Below are positions 7,602-16,111 of a stretch of DNA of 64,000 nt, piece by piece (position 1 is the stretch's first letter; every line of letters starts with the position of its first letter). The notes under the pieces were generated by a model that had not been told where the DNA came from, did no database searches, and saw only the letters and a list, made by a program, of their open reading frames with translations. The position numbers were made by a program, and so were the translations under genes. This DNA is from Paenibacillus sp. FSL M7-0420 (GTDB taxonomy: Bacteria; Bacillota; Bacilli; Paenibacillales; Paenibacillaceae): positions 1,240,001 to 1,304,000 of the forward strand of contig NZ_JBBOCJ010000001.1 of assembly GCF_038002345.1 (NCBI RefSeq), in the 5' to 3' direction.

Positions 7602-9725
7602 ATGAGACAAGAAGAGAGAAAGACGATTCATGCGGCTATTCTGGGGGCTGTGCTATTCCTTCTGATCCAGATTTTTCGTACACCGCTGGGCCGAATCGAG
7701 GACAAGGATTTACTGATGGCCTTTTACCTTATTTTGGGCTGCTGTACTGTCGCGTTCGGTTTTGCGATTTTTGCCCAGGGCTGGCTGCTGTTCGCCAATA
7801 GTTTATCTAAGGCCAGACTGTACACCTCTGCATTGTTCCTGGGGGTGAGCATTTTTGATTTCCTGCATGTACTGGGGTTTGTAGGTATTCCCGGAATCAC
7901 CTCGTATATCAGCCCGGAGCAGGCCTTATGGCTCCTGACGTTCTCCCGGCTGGCCAGTGCACTGGGGATTATGCTTATTTTCAGCAGAGAAGACCAGCTT
8001 GTAGGAAACGGCGTCAAGGGGAAGGTGTTCAGGAATGCTTTTGTGGTGATTCTGCTGTGTTTGGCTGTGTTTGGTCTCGGCAACCTGATTGTCTCCGGGC
8101 TGGCGGACGAACCATGGGCAGAAACGGCAAGAGACCTGATGAATATGGCGATACTGTTCGTCTATTTGCTGGGTGCTGCGATTATTATCTATCCTGGCAA
8201 AAGCGAAAAGTCAGCCTCTCTGCTGATTATTATCCGTTCCCTTGTGTTCTTCTCACTGGCTCAGGTCTTCTTCATGAATCTGTTCAGTGTCGGAGAATTG
8301 GATTATCTCTTCGGGATGCTCAGCAGCGCAGCGGCCTATTATCTTCTGCTGACCGGAGTCTACAGATTGACGATTGAGGAGCCATTTCAGGAGAACCAGC
8401 AGGCGGAAGCGCGGATTAATTATCTGGCGTACCACGATGAGCTGACAGGTCTTCCGAACAGACGCCGCCTGATGCAGCGCATGGAAGAGGTGGTGCTCCA
8501 GAGTGAGCAGGACAAAAGCCGCGGCTTCGCCGGGCTGGTCATTATGAACATTAACCACTTCAAGAATATCAATGACTCTCTTGGCCATTATGCAGGAGAT
8601 CTGCTGCTGCAACTGGTCGCCCGGCGGATCGGGGATGAGGTTAGAGTCAATGAAGAGCTCTTTAGTATGGGAGCGGACGAGTTTGCTTTTCTGATGACGG
8701 AGCGGACGGGTCTGGAGAATTGTCTGGTCCGGGCGGGTGAGCTGCTGCGCCTGTTCGAGACACCGGTAGGCCTGGAGTCGGGCGAATACCATATTTCGCT
8801 GAGTCTGGGGGTAAGCATCTATCCCGGGGATGGAGATACGGCAGAGCAGTTGATACAGAATGCAGACACGGCGGTGCACAATGCCAAGGAGCAGGGGGTG
8901 GAGATCCGCCGCTATATTCCGGCTATGCAGATGAAGGCGAAGGAACGTCTCAAGCTGGAGAACGATCTGCGCCGGGCGCTGGAGCGGGGGGAGTTCTATC
9001 TGGTCTATCAGCCCCAGGTACTGCTTGAGACAGAAGAGATTGTCGGCATGGAGGCGCTGCTGCGCTGGAACCATCCCAAACGCGGCTTGGTCTCTCCGGT
9101 GGATTTCATTCCTATCGCTGAAGAGAGCGGGCTAATTGTCCCCATTGGGGAATGGGTGCTTAAGACGGCCTGTATGCAGAATAAAATGTGGCAGGATGCC
9201 GGCTATCATCCGATTTGCGTGTCCATTAACCTCTCGATGCGCCAGTTCCTGCAGCCCAATCTGGCCGGCAAAATTGATGCCATCCTGAAGGATATCGGTC
9301 TAGATCCCTGCTATGTGGATTTGGAGATTACCGAAAGTATGACCCTGGACAAGGAGACCGCCTTCGACCAGCTGAACCGCCTCAAAAGACTTGGCGTATG
9401 CATCAGCATCGATGATTTCGGCACAGGCTACAGCTCGCTGCATTATCTGAAGAATATGCCGATTGACCGCTTGAAGATCGACCGTTCCTTCGTATCCGAT
9501 GTCATGGAGGACAGCAACAATGCCGCGATTGTCTCTACGATTACCTCGATGGCCCACCATTTGAAGCTCAAGGTCACCGCTGAAGGTGTGGAGAACAAGG
9601 AGCAGCTGCACTTTCTGCGCCAGCAGCATTGCCATGAGGCCCAGGGGTATCTGTTCAGCAAGCCGGTGAAGGCGGCCGAATTCGAACAGTCCTTCCTGAA
9701 GCCTCTGCTGGAAATGCCGTCGTGA
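7602..9725 (+). CDS. Membrane GGDEF/EAL protein with MASE3-like sensor
   Basis: This 707-aa protein controls cyclic di-GMP. About residues 9-260 form a multi-helix membrane sensor resembling MASE3 (SIFDFLHVLGFVGIPG). The GGDEF domain follows (YHDELTGLPNRR), but its active-site loop reads GADEF (residues 357-361) and lacks the second glycine, so cyclase activity is doubtful. The EAL domain keeps its catalytic features: MEALLRW, the ITES glutamate, DDFGTGYSSL and TAEGVEN. It is therefore more likely a phosphodiesterase with a regulatory GGDEF. The ATG at 7602 is preferred over an upstream in-frame start because GAGGGA precedes it and the hydrophobic domain begins right after. Confidence 0.88.
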   Translation: MRQEERKTIHAAILGAVLFLLIQIFRTPLGRIEDKDLLMAFYLILGCCTVAFGFAIFAQGWLLFANSLSKARLYTSALFLGVSIFDFLHVLGFVGIPGITSYISPEQALWLLTFSRLASALGIMLIFSREDQLVGNGVKGKVFRNAFVVILLCLAVFGLGNLIVSGLADEPWAETARDLMNMAILFVYLLGAAIIIYPGKSEKSASLLIIIRSLVFFSLAQVFFMNLFSVGELDYLFGMLSSAAAYYLLLTGVYRLTIEEPFQENQQAEARINYLAYHDELTGLPNRRRLMQRMEEVVLQSEQDKSRGFAGLVIMNINHFKNINDSLGHYAGDLLLQLVARRIGDEVRVNEELFSMGADEFAFLMTERTGLENCLVRAGELLRLFETPVGLESGEYHISLSLGVSIYPGDGDTAEQLIQNADTAVHNAKEQGVEIRRYIPAMQMKAKERLKLENDLRRALERGEFYLVYQPQVLLETEEIVGMEALLRWNHPKRGLVSPVDFIPIAEESGLIVPIGEWVLKTACMQNKMWQDAGYHPICVSINLSMRQFLQPNLAGKIDAILKDIGLDPCYVDLEITESMTLDKETAFDQLNRLKRLGVCISIDDFGTGYSSLHYLKNMPIDRLKIDRSFVSDVMEDSNNAAIVSTITSMAHHLKLKVTAEGVENKEQLHFLRQQHCHEAQGYLFSKPVKAAEFEQSFLKPLLEMPS

Positions 9726-9807
9726 CCTAACCTCCGTTATCTGAATGTAATAGGGTTGCAATTTATTCGCAGTGATGCTACAATGTTTCTTGTACTCAAT
9801 TCGAGTT

Positions 9808-9881
9808 GCGGGTGTAGTTCAATGGTAGAACTTCAGCCTTCCAAGCTGATAGCGTGGGTTCGATTCCCATCACCCGCTCCA
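9808..9881 (+). tRNA. tRNA-Gly, anticodon TCC
   Basis: A complete 74-base cloverleaf is visible, including an encoded CCA end. Acceptor stem GCGGGTG/CACCCGC, D arm GTTC...GAAC, anticodon stem TCAGC/GCTGA with loop CTTCCAA (anticodon TCC), and T loop TTCGATT. A terminator follows 15 bases later, so it is transcribed alone. Confidence 0.95.
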
Positions 9882-9895
9882 TATTTAACTTCCGA

Positions 9896-9921
9896 AATCC
9901 TTGTCCGCAAGGGTTTTTTTG
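9896..9921 (+). terminator. Rho-independent terminator after tRNA-Gly
   Basis: CCTTG and CAAGG pair around the TCCG loop, and the stem is followed by seven T residues. Confidence 0.75.
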
Positions 9922-10119
9922 TTATTTCGGAGTTGTTGCAGGGAACTAGAATGTGTGGATAATGCTGATCAGGGAGGATAGGGTACAGGGAAGAAGAGTA
10001 GTGGCAGGACGTGAGGGAGTACCTAGTGATAGAAGATACGTGAGTACATAGGGACAGAACATAAGGGATAGTACATACTGGCAGAACAATTACTAAATCT
10101 GCTGAAAGTAGGGTGCGGA

Positions 10120-10320
10120 TTCTTTCAAAGGTAAAAGTCCCTCTAATTCGGCCTGAATTGGGCGATAGGTGAAAATGAGAGGGATAAATCCCTCTGATAC
10201 GGCTGAAAGTTGGCTAAACGGGAAAATGAGAGGGATAAATCCCACTGATGCATCTGAAAGTCAGTTACACGTGAAAATCAAGGGGATAAATCCCACTGAT
10301 TCCGCCAGCTGTGGCCATAC
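10120..10320. repeat. Family A: 51-bp tandem repeat with dyad AGAGGGAT-ATCCCTCT
   Basis: Three clear units begin at 10171, 10222 and 10273, exactly 51 bp apart, with a decayed unit one period earlier at 10120. Each unit contains a dyad; in the first it is perfect (AGAGGGATAAATCCCTCT), in later ones the right arm reads ATCCCACT. The text between dyads (for example CTGAAAGT) is also conserved. No supported gene lies in 9922-10394, and the open frames across it are by-products of the repeat. Confidence 0.8.
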
Positions 10321-10394
10321 GAGAAATTAGATGGCTGGATTGCAAAGGTGAGTAGTAGCACAAAGACTGCATACGCTCCAGCATATAAAACTTA

Positions 10395-10536
10395 GCCGAA
10401 AGTTGACGGTAAGCAGAAATGAGGAGCATTAGTGCACCTGAATTCGCCGAAAGTTGAGGGTAAGCAGAAATGAGGAGCATTATTGCACCTGAACTCGCTG
10501 AAAGTTGACGGTAAGCAGAAATGAGGAGCATTATTG
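10395..10536. repeat. Family B: 51-bp tandem repeat, left part of an IS-split array
   Basis: Units start with GCCGAAAG or GCTGAAAG at 10395, 10446 and 10497, exactly 51 bp apart. Each contains an imperfect dyad AGGAGCATTATTGCACCT. The array is cut by the insertion sequence at 10537. After removing the element and one copy of its target duplication, the next unit at 12199 falls one 51-bp period after 10497. Confidence 0.85.
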
Positions 10537-10706
10537 CCAATGTCATTAAGATAAGTTCAAAGATAAGTTTGGAATTAATAAAGAGAATCCAAAACGGTAT
10601 GGGGAAACGTCCTATGCGGTTTGTTTTTGGTGTAAGGAAGGAAAAAAGCGCATAGCAAACAAAGCGGATGGAAGATCCACTTAAAAAAATGTTCATGCGA
10701 ACCGAA

Positions 10707-12029
10707 TTATGCTACTCTGTAGACGAAGCTAATGGCGGATTTGCTACGTATTCTGCGTGTATTCCTTTGCCCAGGACGGGTGAGACGAATCGGCAACATA
10801 TTTTTGCGAATCAAAGCTTCCACATCAGGCGGGGGTCCATCGCCCTTGGAGCGCAGGAAATGTCTACAGACGTGAACGGCCACCGTGAAGTTGACTTGGT
10901 AGAGGTGCCGTTTATCCTTTTGGGAAATGACTACGTGCGAGGTAATCATTTCAGCGAAATTGTAGAGGATCATTCTTGCGAATATCTCTTGGGTAATGGA
11001 CTCTTGCTTCTTTGCGTGAAAATGGGTCAGACCGATGGTGTATTTTAAGGCCCGGAAAGAGGTCTCAATCCCCCATCGCAGGTGATACAGTTCCCGGAGT
11101 TCATCCGGTGAGAATTCAGCAGCCGGTAGATTGGTAATGACGGTTTCATAATCGCCACTGGGCAGGAGGAAACGAACCACCCGAAAGGAAATCGGGTAAA
11201 ACAGGTTCTTTTGCATGTCCAGAAAATCAAAGCTAGAGGTGGCCGGAAGAATTTTATAGATTTCGGGGTGATCCCTGAACGCTTTCGTTCGTTTTTTAGT
11301 CAGCGTCAGGTGAATCTCCTGATCAAACGCCCCTTCAAAGGTCAAGTGCAAGCCCGAAAGAATGCCATTCGAATGCAAATCCTTGACCCGTATGACGTAC
11401 TTCCATCCTTTCCGTTCCAGATGCGCGAACGTATTGTAGCTTTCCAATCCTCGATCCGCCAACACAATGACGTTCCCCTGAATAGGGGACCGATCCACCA
11501 TCGTGGACAGCGCCCTTCCTTCGTTGCGCAGCTTTCGAGGTTGAAGGATGGCGTCCACGTAAATCCGGTTACAGAGGTCATAAGCAGCGTTCAAGTGCAG
11601 AAGGTTAAAGCCTTTCGAGTGGGGCTGACTTTGAGAATAGGTCAACGGGTCCGCAGGATCTGTTGCAATATGCAGATCGGAACCGTCAATGGCCAATAAT
11701 CGATAGCCTCGATAATCCTTGAATTCCGTATGGGACGCGGTAAAGGTGTGAAACAAAGATTCGACCGCAGACGGCAAAATTTTATTTCTTTGCTGAACAA
11801 AAGCAGAAGAAGTTGCGGTGTTAACGTCATAGCCCTGCGATTCCAACAGTTCCTTATAGAGGCTGTTGCCGCCCATAAAGATCAGGGTTTGCATAACCAT
11901 TTCAAAGGGTAGTTTTTTCGTTCGGGTAAAATCCTTTCCCGGGTTTCTGACGTAAGGCGCGGGGGCAGCCGCCATCTCACGGATGAGAGATGTCAGTCTG
12001 TCTTTCAGCGAATTTGCATAAGCATTCAT
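10707..12029 (-). CDS. IS4-family DDE transposase
   Basis: The 440-aa transposase has the RNase H-like DDE core with the long beta-strand insertion typical of IS4. D115 lies in LLAIDGSDL, D192 in VLADRGL, and E322 in the family signature Y(2)R(3)E(6)K, here YHLRWGIETSFRALK with Y315, R318, E322 and K329. The frame is intact from the ATG (AACGAGGAGGTTACGCC upstream) to the stop, so the protein is probably functional. The C-terminus is basic (RRIRSK). Confidence 0.95.
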   Translation of the reverse strand: MNAYANSLKDRLTSLIREMAAAPAPYVRNPGKDFTRTKKLPFEMVMQTLIFMGGNSLYKELLESQGYDVNTATSSAFVQQRNKILPSAVESLFHTFTASHTEFKDYRGYRLLAIDGSDLHIATDPADPLTYSQSQPHSKGFNLLHLNAAYDLCNRIYVDAILQPRKLRNEGRALSTMVDRSPIQGNVIVLADRGLESYNTFAHLERKGWKYVIRVKDLHSNGILSGLHLTFEGAFDQEIHLTLTKKRTKAFRDHPEIYKILPATSSFDFLDMQKNLFYPISFRVVRFLLPSGDYETVITNLPAAEFSPDELRELYHLRWGIETSFRALKYTIGLTHFHAKKQESITQEIFARMILYNFAEMITSHVVISQKDKRHLYQVNFTVAVHVCRHFLRSKGDGPPPDVEALIRKNMLPIRLTRPGQRNTRRIRSKSAISFVYRVA

Positions 12030-12101
12030 TGGCGTAACCTCCTCGTTTTTTCAAGGGGCTTCGCCACACGTTTTCTACGGATTGTCAAGATTTTTTTGTG
12101 C

Positions 12102-12141
12102 AAAAAAAGAGCAGGCTATCTTTTCGATAACCTGCCTTTTT
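12102..12141. terminator. Bidirectional terminator inside the IS, upstream of its transposase
   Basis: GCAGGCTATC pairs with GATAACCTGC (one mismatch) with an A-run on the left and a T-run on the right, so it can terminate in both directions. Its place between the right end and the transposase start fits the known IS strategy of blocking read-in transcription. Confidence 0.65.
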
Positions 12142-12179
12142 CTTGTTTTTGGCTCTATATCTTAACTTAATGACATTGG

Positions 12180-12240
12180 CATTATTGCACCTGAACTCGC
12201 TGAAAGTCGGCAGTAAGAGAGAATGAGCACAGGTGTCACA
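12180..12240. repeat. Family B array, right remnant beyond the IS
   Basis: After the 8-bp target duplication the text CACCTGAACTCGCTGAAAG continues the family B unit, then decays (AGTAAGAGAGAATGAGCAC). It proves the two sides were one array before the insertion. Confidence 0.8.
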
Positions 12241-12283
12241 AGTCACACCGGCTACACCAGCCACAGCTAATTCATCTGTTGAA

Positions 12284-12319
12284 AAAGGCAGGCCCCCGAT
12301 CCTTAGGGGGCCTGCCTTT
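12284..12319 (-). terminator. Rho-independent terminator after the M20 dipeptidase
   Basis: A 14-bp perfect stem (AAAGGCAGGCCCCC with GGGGGCCTGCCTTT) around an 8-base loop is followed on the minus strand by TTTTTC. It lies 47 bases after the dipeptidase stop. Confidence 0.85.
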
Positions 12320-12365
12320 GCTGATAAATGTGTCCCGATGACAGGTAAGCCGTCTGCCTTGGATG

Positions 12366-13721
12366 TTAGACGGTCTTCAGGAACTCGACCAGGGTCAGCA
12401 GGCCTTTGTCGAAGTTCTCCAGGTTGAAGTGCTCGTCCGGAGCGTGCAGGTTCTCGTCATCGAGTCCGAAGCCCATCAGGACGACCGGTGCCTTCAGTAT
12501 GCGGGCGAAGCTCTCCATGATCGGGATGGAGCCGCCGTCTTTGGTGAAGAGGGCGCGGGTGCCGTAGACCTTGCCGTAAGCATCGGCAGCGGTCTGGAGG
12601 ATCGGGTGCGACGGATCGATGTTGAAGGCACGCGCCTTCTCCATCTGCTTCACCTGAACCTTGGCGCCGCTCTGGATATGGGCCTTCAGATGGGCTTCAA
12701 CGGCATCCAGGATATGCTGCGGGTCCTGGTCGCCGACCAGGCGGCAGGTAATCTTGGCATGGGCTTCCTTCGGGATGACTGTCTTGCTGCCTTCGCCTTG
12801 GAAGCCTCCGTATACGCCGTTCAGCTCCAGCGTTGGACGCGCGCCGACCCGTTCCACGAAGGTGTAGCCTTCTTCGCCATACAATTGCTCCAGGCCGAGG
12901 GCGGTCCGGATTTTGTCTTCATCCACGCCTTGCTTGGCGAATTCTTCGCGCAGCAGCGGGGACAGGGCAGGTACGCCTTCGTAGAAGCCTTCTACAGATA
13001 CGCGGCCCTTGTCATCGTGAAGGGTGCTCAGCAGCGACACCAGCGCATGCAGCGCATTGGGAACGCCGCCGCCGTAGGAGCCGGAGTGCAGGTCAGTCAA
13101 GGCGGTGTTCACGGTGACCTCCATCGAGCAGAGACCACGGAGCCCGGTGCAGATGGCTGGGCGTCCGCGTTCCAGCAGAGAGGTATCCGAGACGAGAACG
13201 GCATCTGCCGCAAGCTTGTCCTGATTCGTTTCGAGGAATGGCGGCAGGTTGACACTGCCAATCTCTTCTTCCCCTTCGATGCAGAGCTTGATATTGACCG
13301 GCAGAGTGCCCTCTTGCTTCAGGATAGCCTCGATGGCTTTGATATGCATGAATACCTGGCCCTTGTCGTCTGTAGCGCCCCGCGCATACAGCTTGCCATC
13401 ACGGATCTCCGGTTCAAACGGAGGCGTAGTCCACAGGTTCAGCGGGTCAACCGGCTGTACATCATAATGGCCGTAGACCAGAATGGTCGGCTTGCCGGGA
13501 GCGTGAAGGTAGTCTGCATAGATCACCGGATGACCGGCAGTAGGGTGCAGCTCGATATTCTCAAGGCCCGCACGCTTCAGGGTCTCTACCAGCCAGCCGG
13601 CTGCGGTATTGATATCTTCCTTGTGGCTGGACAGGGCTGAAATGCTGGGGATCGCCAGCCATTGCTTGAGTTCGGTGAGCTGGGCTTCACGCTCAGCCTG
13701 AAAGTAAGTTTCATATGACAT
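12366..13721 (-). CDS. M20-family dipeptidase
   Basis: This 451-aa cytosolic zinc peptidase belongs to the M20 dipeptidase group (PepV/CNDP-like). Metal ligands and catalytic residues appear in VYGHYDVQPV (H and D), GATDDKGQ (bridging D), and IEGEEEIGS (general base and metal-binding glutamates), with the lid domain between about 185 and 330. The start is the ATG of MSYETYFQAE, with AAGGAGG upstream; the frame is open further but without RBS. A good promoter lies upstream and a strong terminator downstream, so it is monocistronic. Confidence 0.9.
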   Translation of the reverse strand: MSYETYFQAEREAQLTELKQWLAIPSISALSSHKEDINTAAGWLVETLKRAGLENIELHPTAGHPVIYADYLHAPGKPTILVYGHYDVQPVDPLNLWTTPPFEPEIRDGKLYARGATDDKGQVFMHIKAIEAILKQEGTLPVNIKLCIEGEEEIGSVNLPPFLETNQDKLAADAVLVSDTSLLERGRPAICTGLRGLCSMEVTVNTALTDLHSGSYGGGVPNALHALVSLLSTLHDDKGRVSVEGFYEGVPALSPLLREEFAKQGVDEDKIRTALGLEQLYGEEGYTFVERVGARPTLELNGVYGGFQGEGSKTVIPKEAHAKITCRLVGDQDPQHILDAVEAHLKAHIQSGAKVQVKQMEKARAFNIDPSHPILQTAADAYGKVYGTRALFTKDGGSIPIMESFARILKAPVVLMGFGLDDENLHAPDEHFNLENFDKGLLTLVEFLKTV

Positions 13722-13835
13722 TGTGGTTATGTACCTCCTTGGAATTCGCTGCTTAATACCACAGCTACCCGTATTATGCGGCAACATGCATAACGGAGGG
13801 TCTCTGCGGCTCAGGTTCGGCAGTGTAATGCATTC

Positions 13836-13864
13836 ATTATACTGGAGATATCTCCATGGATCAA
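13836..13864 (-). promoter_or_regulatory. Sigma-A promoter for the M20 dipeptidase
   Basis: On the minus strand TTGATC and a perfect TATAAT are separated by exactly 17 bp, 115 bp upstream of the start codon. The spacer contains the palindrome GGAGATATCTCC. The rest of 13722-14026 shows nothing else recognisable. Confidence 0.7.
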
Positions 13865-14026
13865 AAAAGGATTGACCCAGCCCTTCATCAGAGGTTGACC
13901 GGAGCTGCGCAGCCGGGGATACAGTTCCTTGCAGGCTGTTGATTACTGGCAGTAACCGTGATAGACTTACTTAGTTTAAGCAAAGGAACCGCCGGGAGCG
14001 GCGGAAGCGACAGGAGCGAAATTGTA

Positions 14027-14989
14027 GTGTCAATGAATATACCTGCAAGTGTTGAACCGATATATATTTATACGTATGCCCATTCACCGGATGAGACCTC
14101 GCTGTGCGGGATGGAGCTGCGCTGCCTGTTCGGCCGGGAGATCCCTCCGGCTATATTTGCAAGCGGGGTAGAGGTGGATGTCAGCCGCAGTCCTTTTATC
14201 AAAGAGCGGATTGATGTGATGTACGAAGGGGACACGCTCCCGGAGATCTACAAGCAGACGGAGCAGGTAGAGGTTACAGGGCGGAGCTTCAAGGTTATTT
14301 TTGTGAAGACTAATGATCTGGCTCCTGAACATAAAATCGAATACGGTGAGCGCAGAGTGATTGAGCGGGAAATCGGCCTGCGGATTGAGGGAGAGGCGGA
14401 TGTGAACCATCCGGAGCTGGTGTACGGGATTGTAACGCTCGGCGGACGCTGGTACTTCGGCCCTTATCATAAGAACAATGCCACCTGGTTCCGGCAGATG
14501 CACAAGCCCCGCAGCTACTCCATAGCGCTCAGTACACGGGTAGCCCGGGCGGCGGTCAATATGGCGGTTCCGCGCATACCCGGTGTGAAGCTGATCGATC
14601 CCTGCTGCGGAATTGGCACAGTTATGGTGGAAGCTCTGTCGATGGGAATTGATGTCGTCGGCCGTGATATTAACCCGCTCATTGCTGCTGGTGCACGGAC
14701 GAATATCGCCCATTTCGGCTTCGAGAGTGAGGTCACGCTTGGAGATATTGCAGACATTGAGGAGCATTACGATGCGGCTATCGTGGATATGCCCTATAAC
14801 CTGTATTCCCGGATTACCCCCGAAGAGCAGTTTGCGATTCTGAGCCATACGCGGCGGATTGCGGACAGAGTGGTCATTGTAGCGATTGAGGCGGTGGATG
14901 AGATGATTGCTGCGGCCGGTTTTACGATTGTAGACCGTTGTGTGGCGCGAAAAGGTGCGTTCTCCCGTCATCTGATGCTGTGCGAGTAG
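14027..14989 (+). CDS. TRM11-like SAM-dependent RNA methyltransferase
   Basis: The protein (about 320 aa) has an N-terminal THUMP-like RNA-binding half and a C-terminal Rossmann methyltransferase half. The SAM-binding motif is LIDPCCGIGTVMVEAL, the acidic motif II is GRDIN, and the catalytic motif IV reads DMPYN, close to the DPPY type that methylates exocyclic guanine nitrogen in tRNA. This matches the TRM11-like family of Bacillales; the exact tRNA site is unknown. The GTG at 14027 is preferred because AGGAGCGAA lies 10 bases upstream; a longer frame from 13958 has no RBS, and ATG at 14033 is another option. Confidence 0.8.
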   Translation: MSMNIPASVEPIYIYTYAHSPDETSLCGMELRCLFGREIPPAIFASGVEVDVSRSPFIKERIDVMYEGDTLPEIYKQTEQVEVTGRSFKVIFVKTNDLAPEHKIEYGERRVIEREIGLRIEGEADVNHPELVYGIVTLGGRWYFGPYHKNNATWFRQMHKPRSYSIALSTRVARAAVNMAVPRIPGVKLIDPCCGIGTVMVEALSMGIDVVGRDINPLIAAGARTNIAHFGFESEVTLGDIADIEEHYDAAIVDMPYNLYSRITPEEQFAILSHTRRIADRVVIVAIEAVDEMIAAAGFTIVDRCVARKGAFSRHLMLCE

Positions 14990-15039
14990 AACGCCTTGAA
15001 TTAAGGGCGTAACTAAATCCGAGTGAAGGCGGTGTGCTT

Positions 15040-15657
15040 ATGGAACCGAAATGGTTAACCTGGGCCAAAGAAATTCAAGGGATTGCCCAGACAGGACTGA
15101 CGTATGCCAAGGATGTATATGATATTGAGCGTTATCAGGCGCTGCGGGAGCTGAGCGTGGATATCCTGGCGAACTATACGTATGAGAGCAAGGAGCGTAT
15201 CCGGCTCTCCTTCGCGGGCGAAGGCGGGTATAGCACACCTAAGGTGGATATCCGGGGAGTAATTTTTCAGGATGATAAAATTCTGCTCGTACACGAGAAG
15301 CTCGACGGAAAATGGGCACTGCCCGGAGGGTGGGCGGATATCGGCCTGTCACCAAGCGAGGTAGCGGTGAAGGAGATCGCTGAGGAATCCGGCTACCAGG
15401 CGGAAGCGGTCCGTCTGCTTGCCGTGCTGGATAAGAAGTTCCATCAGCATCCCCCGGAGCCGTACCATGTCTACAAAATGTTCATCCTCTGCAGAATTAC
15501 CGGCGGGGAAGCGGCGGGTGGTGTGGAGACGAGCGGTGCGGGTTTTTTTGCCGAGGATGCATTGCCCGAATTGTCTGAAGAGCGCAATACGGCGGAGCAG
15601 CTGCACACCCTTTTCCAATATTTACATCATCCCGAAAAAGAAGTAATATTGGACTAA
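15040..15657 (+). CDS. Nudix hydrolase with N-terminal helical domain
   Basis: The 205-aa protein starts with a helical Nudix-associated domain (KWLTWAKEIQGIAQ, about 1-60), followed by a Nudix fold. The Nudix box runs from GGWADIGLSPSE to EIAEESGY: the metal-binding EE pair is kept, but the consensus first glutamate is leucine and the arginine of RE is lysine. Families with this N-terminal domain act on ADP-ribose or similar nucleoside diphosphates; the substrate here is not determinable. The ATG is preferred over the GTG two codons earlier because GGCGG sits 7 bases before it. Confidence 0.87.
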   Translation: MEPKWLTWAKEIQGIAQTGLTYAKDVYDIERYQALRELSVDILANYTYESKERIRLSFAGEGGYSTPKVDIRGVIFQDDKILLVHEKLDGKWALPGGWADIGLSPSEVAVKEIAEESGYQAEAVRLLAVLDKKFHQHPPEPYHVYKMFILCRITGGEAAGGVETSGAGFFAEDALPELSEERNTAEQLHTLFQYLHHPEKEVILD

Positions 15658-15859
15658 AGGACTGCATATAATGGATAACCAAGAGTGTATATAAGTTTTA
15701 TGGATACATTTTTTGGTTAATATTATTTATGTAAGCCTTTACAGTGATCATCCGCTGAGCCTTTATATCTAAAAAAATTATCGAAAACATCTCTTTTTGG
15801 GCCTGGCGGTCTACATTTTTTCCTCTGCTTTGACGATAAGAATTTTAGGAGGGGATCGC

Positions 15860-16015
15860 ATGGAACAAGAAGAGCTAAGACTTCCGCTTGCGCAGGAGGG
15901 GATGACCCGGCCTACAGAGGGCAATATTGCCACGGGCCTGGTGTGGGGTGTCCTGATCAGTATTCCCTTATGGATCTCGTTGATCGGCTGGATGATGGGC
16001 ATCTGGAAATTCTAA
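15860..16015 (+). CDS. Small single-pass membrane protein, 51 aa
   Basis: The start ATG follows AGGAGGGGATCGC, a strong RBS. The product begins MEQEELRLPLAQEG, has a polar acidic N-terminus of about 25 residues and one transmembrane helix (NIATGLVWGVLISIPLWISL) reaching almost to the C-terminus (GWMMGIWKF). It ends 50 bp before a terminator. No family is recognised; the topology suggests N-in or N-out small membrane regulator, but this is inference. Confidence 0.6.
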   Translation: MEQEELRLPLAQEGMTRPTEGNIATGLVWGVLISIPLWISLIGWMMGIWKF

Positions 16016-16066
16016 GACCCGTCCGCAGCAGCTATATTCCACTACTAAACTTACACATATACAATG

Positions 16067-16102
16067 AAGGCTGCCTCTTCGAAGTGAAGAAGCAGCCTTT
16101 TT
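16067..16102. terminator. Bidirectional terminator between convergent genes
   Basis: AAGGCTGC and GCAGCCTT pair with an inner TTC/GAA stem and T-runs on the plus strand. It separates the 51-aa membrane protein gene and the ASCH gene. Confidence 0.7.
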
Positions 16103-16111
16103 ATGCTGAAA

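Larger units (their letters stand above)
10537..12179 (-). mobile_element. Complete IS4-family insertion sequence, 1643 bp
   Basis: The ends are inverted repeats: the left CCAATGTCATTAAG (10537-10550) is matched exactly by the reverse complement of the right end, and the match continues to 18 of 19 bases. An 8-bp direct repeat CATTATTG flanks the element at 10529-10536 and 12180-12187. A single intact transposase gene lies inside, read from the right end. A bidirectional hairpin terminator near the right end would shield the transposase from outside transcription. Intact ends, intact gene and perfect target duplication point to a recent insertion. Confidence 0.93.

Noticed and set aside
10265..10696. 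Minus-strand open frame across family A and B repeats and into the IS
   Set aside because: It crosses the IS boundary and reflects repeat units (MLLISAYRQLSA type); no RBS and no independent support.
12363..13640. Long plus-strand open frame opposite the M20 dipeptidase
   Set aside because: The opposite strand encodes a complete M20 enzyme with all motifs, promoter, RBS and terminator; the plus frame has no recognisable domain and arises from codon bias in GC-rich DNA.
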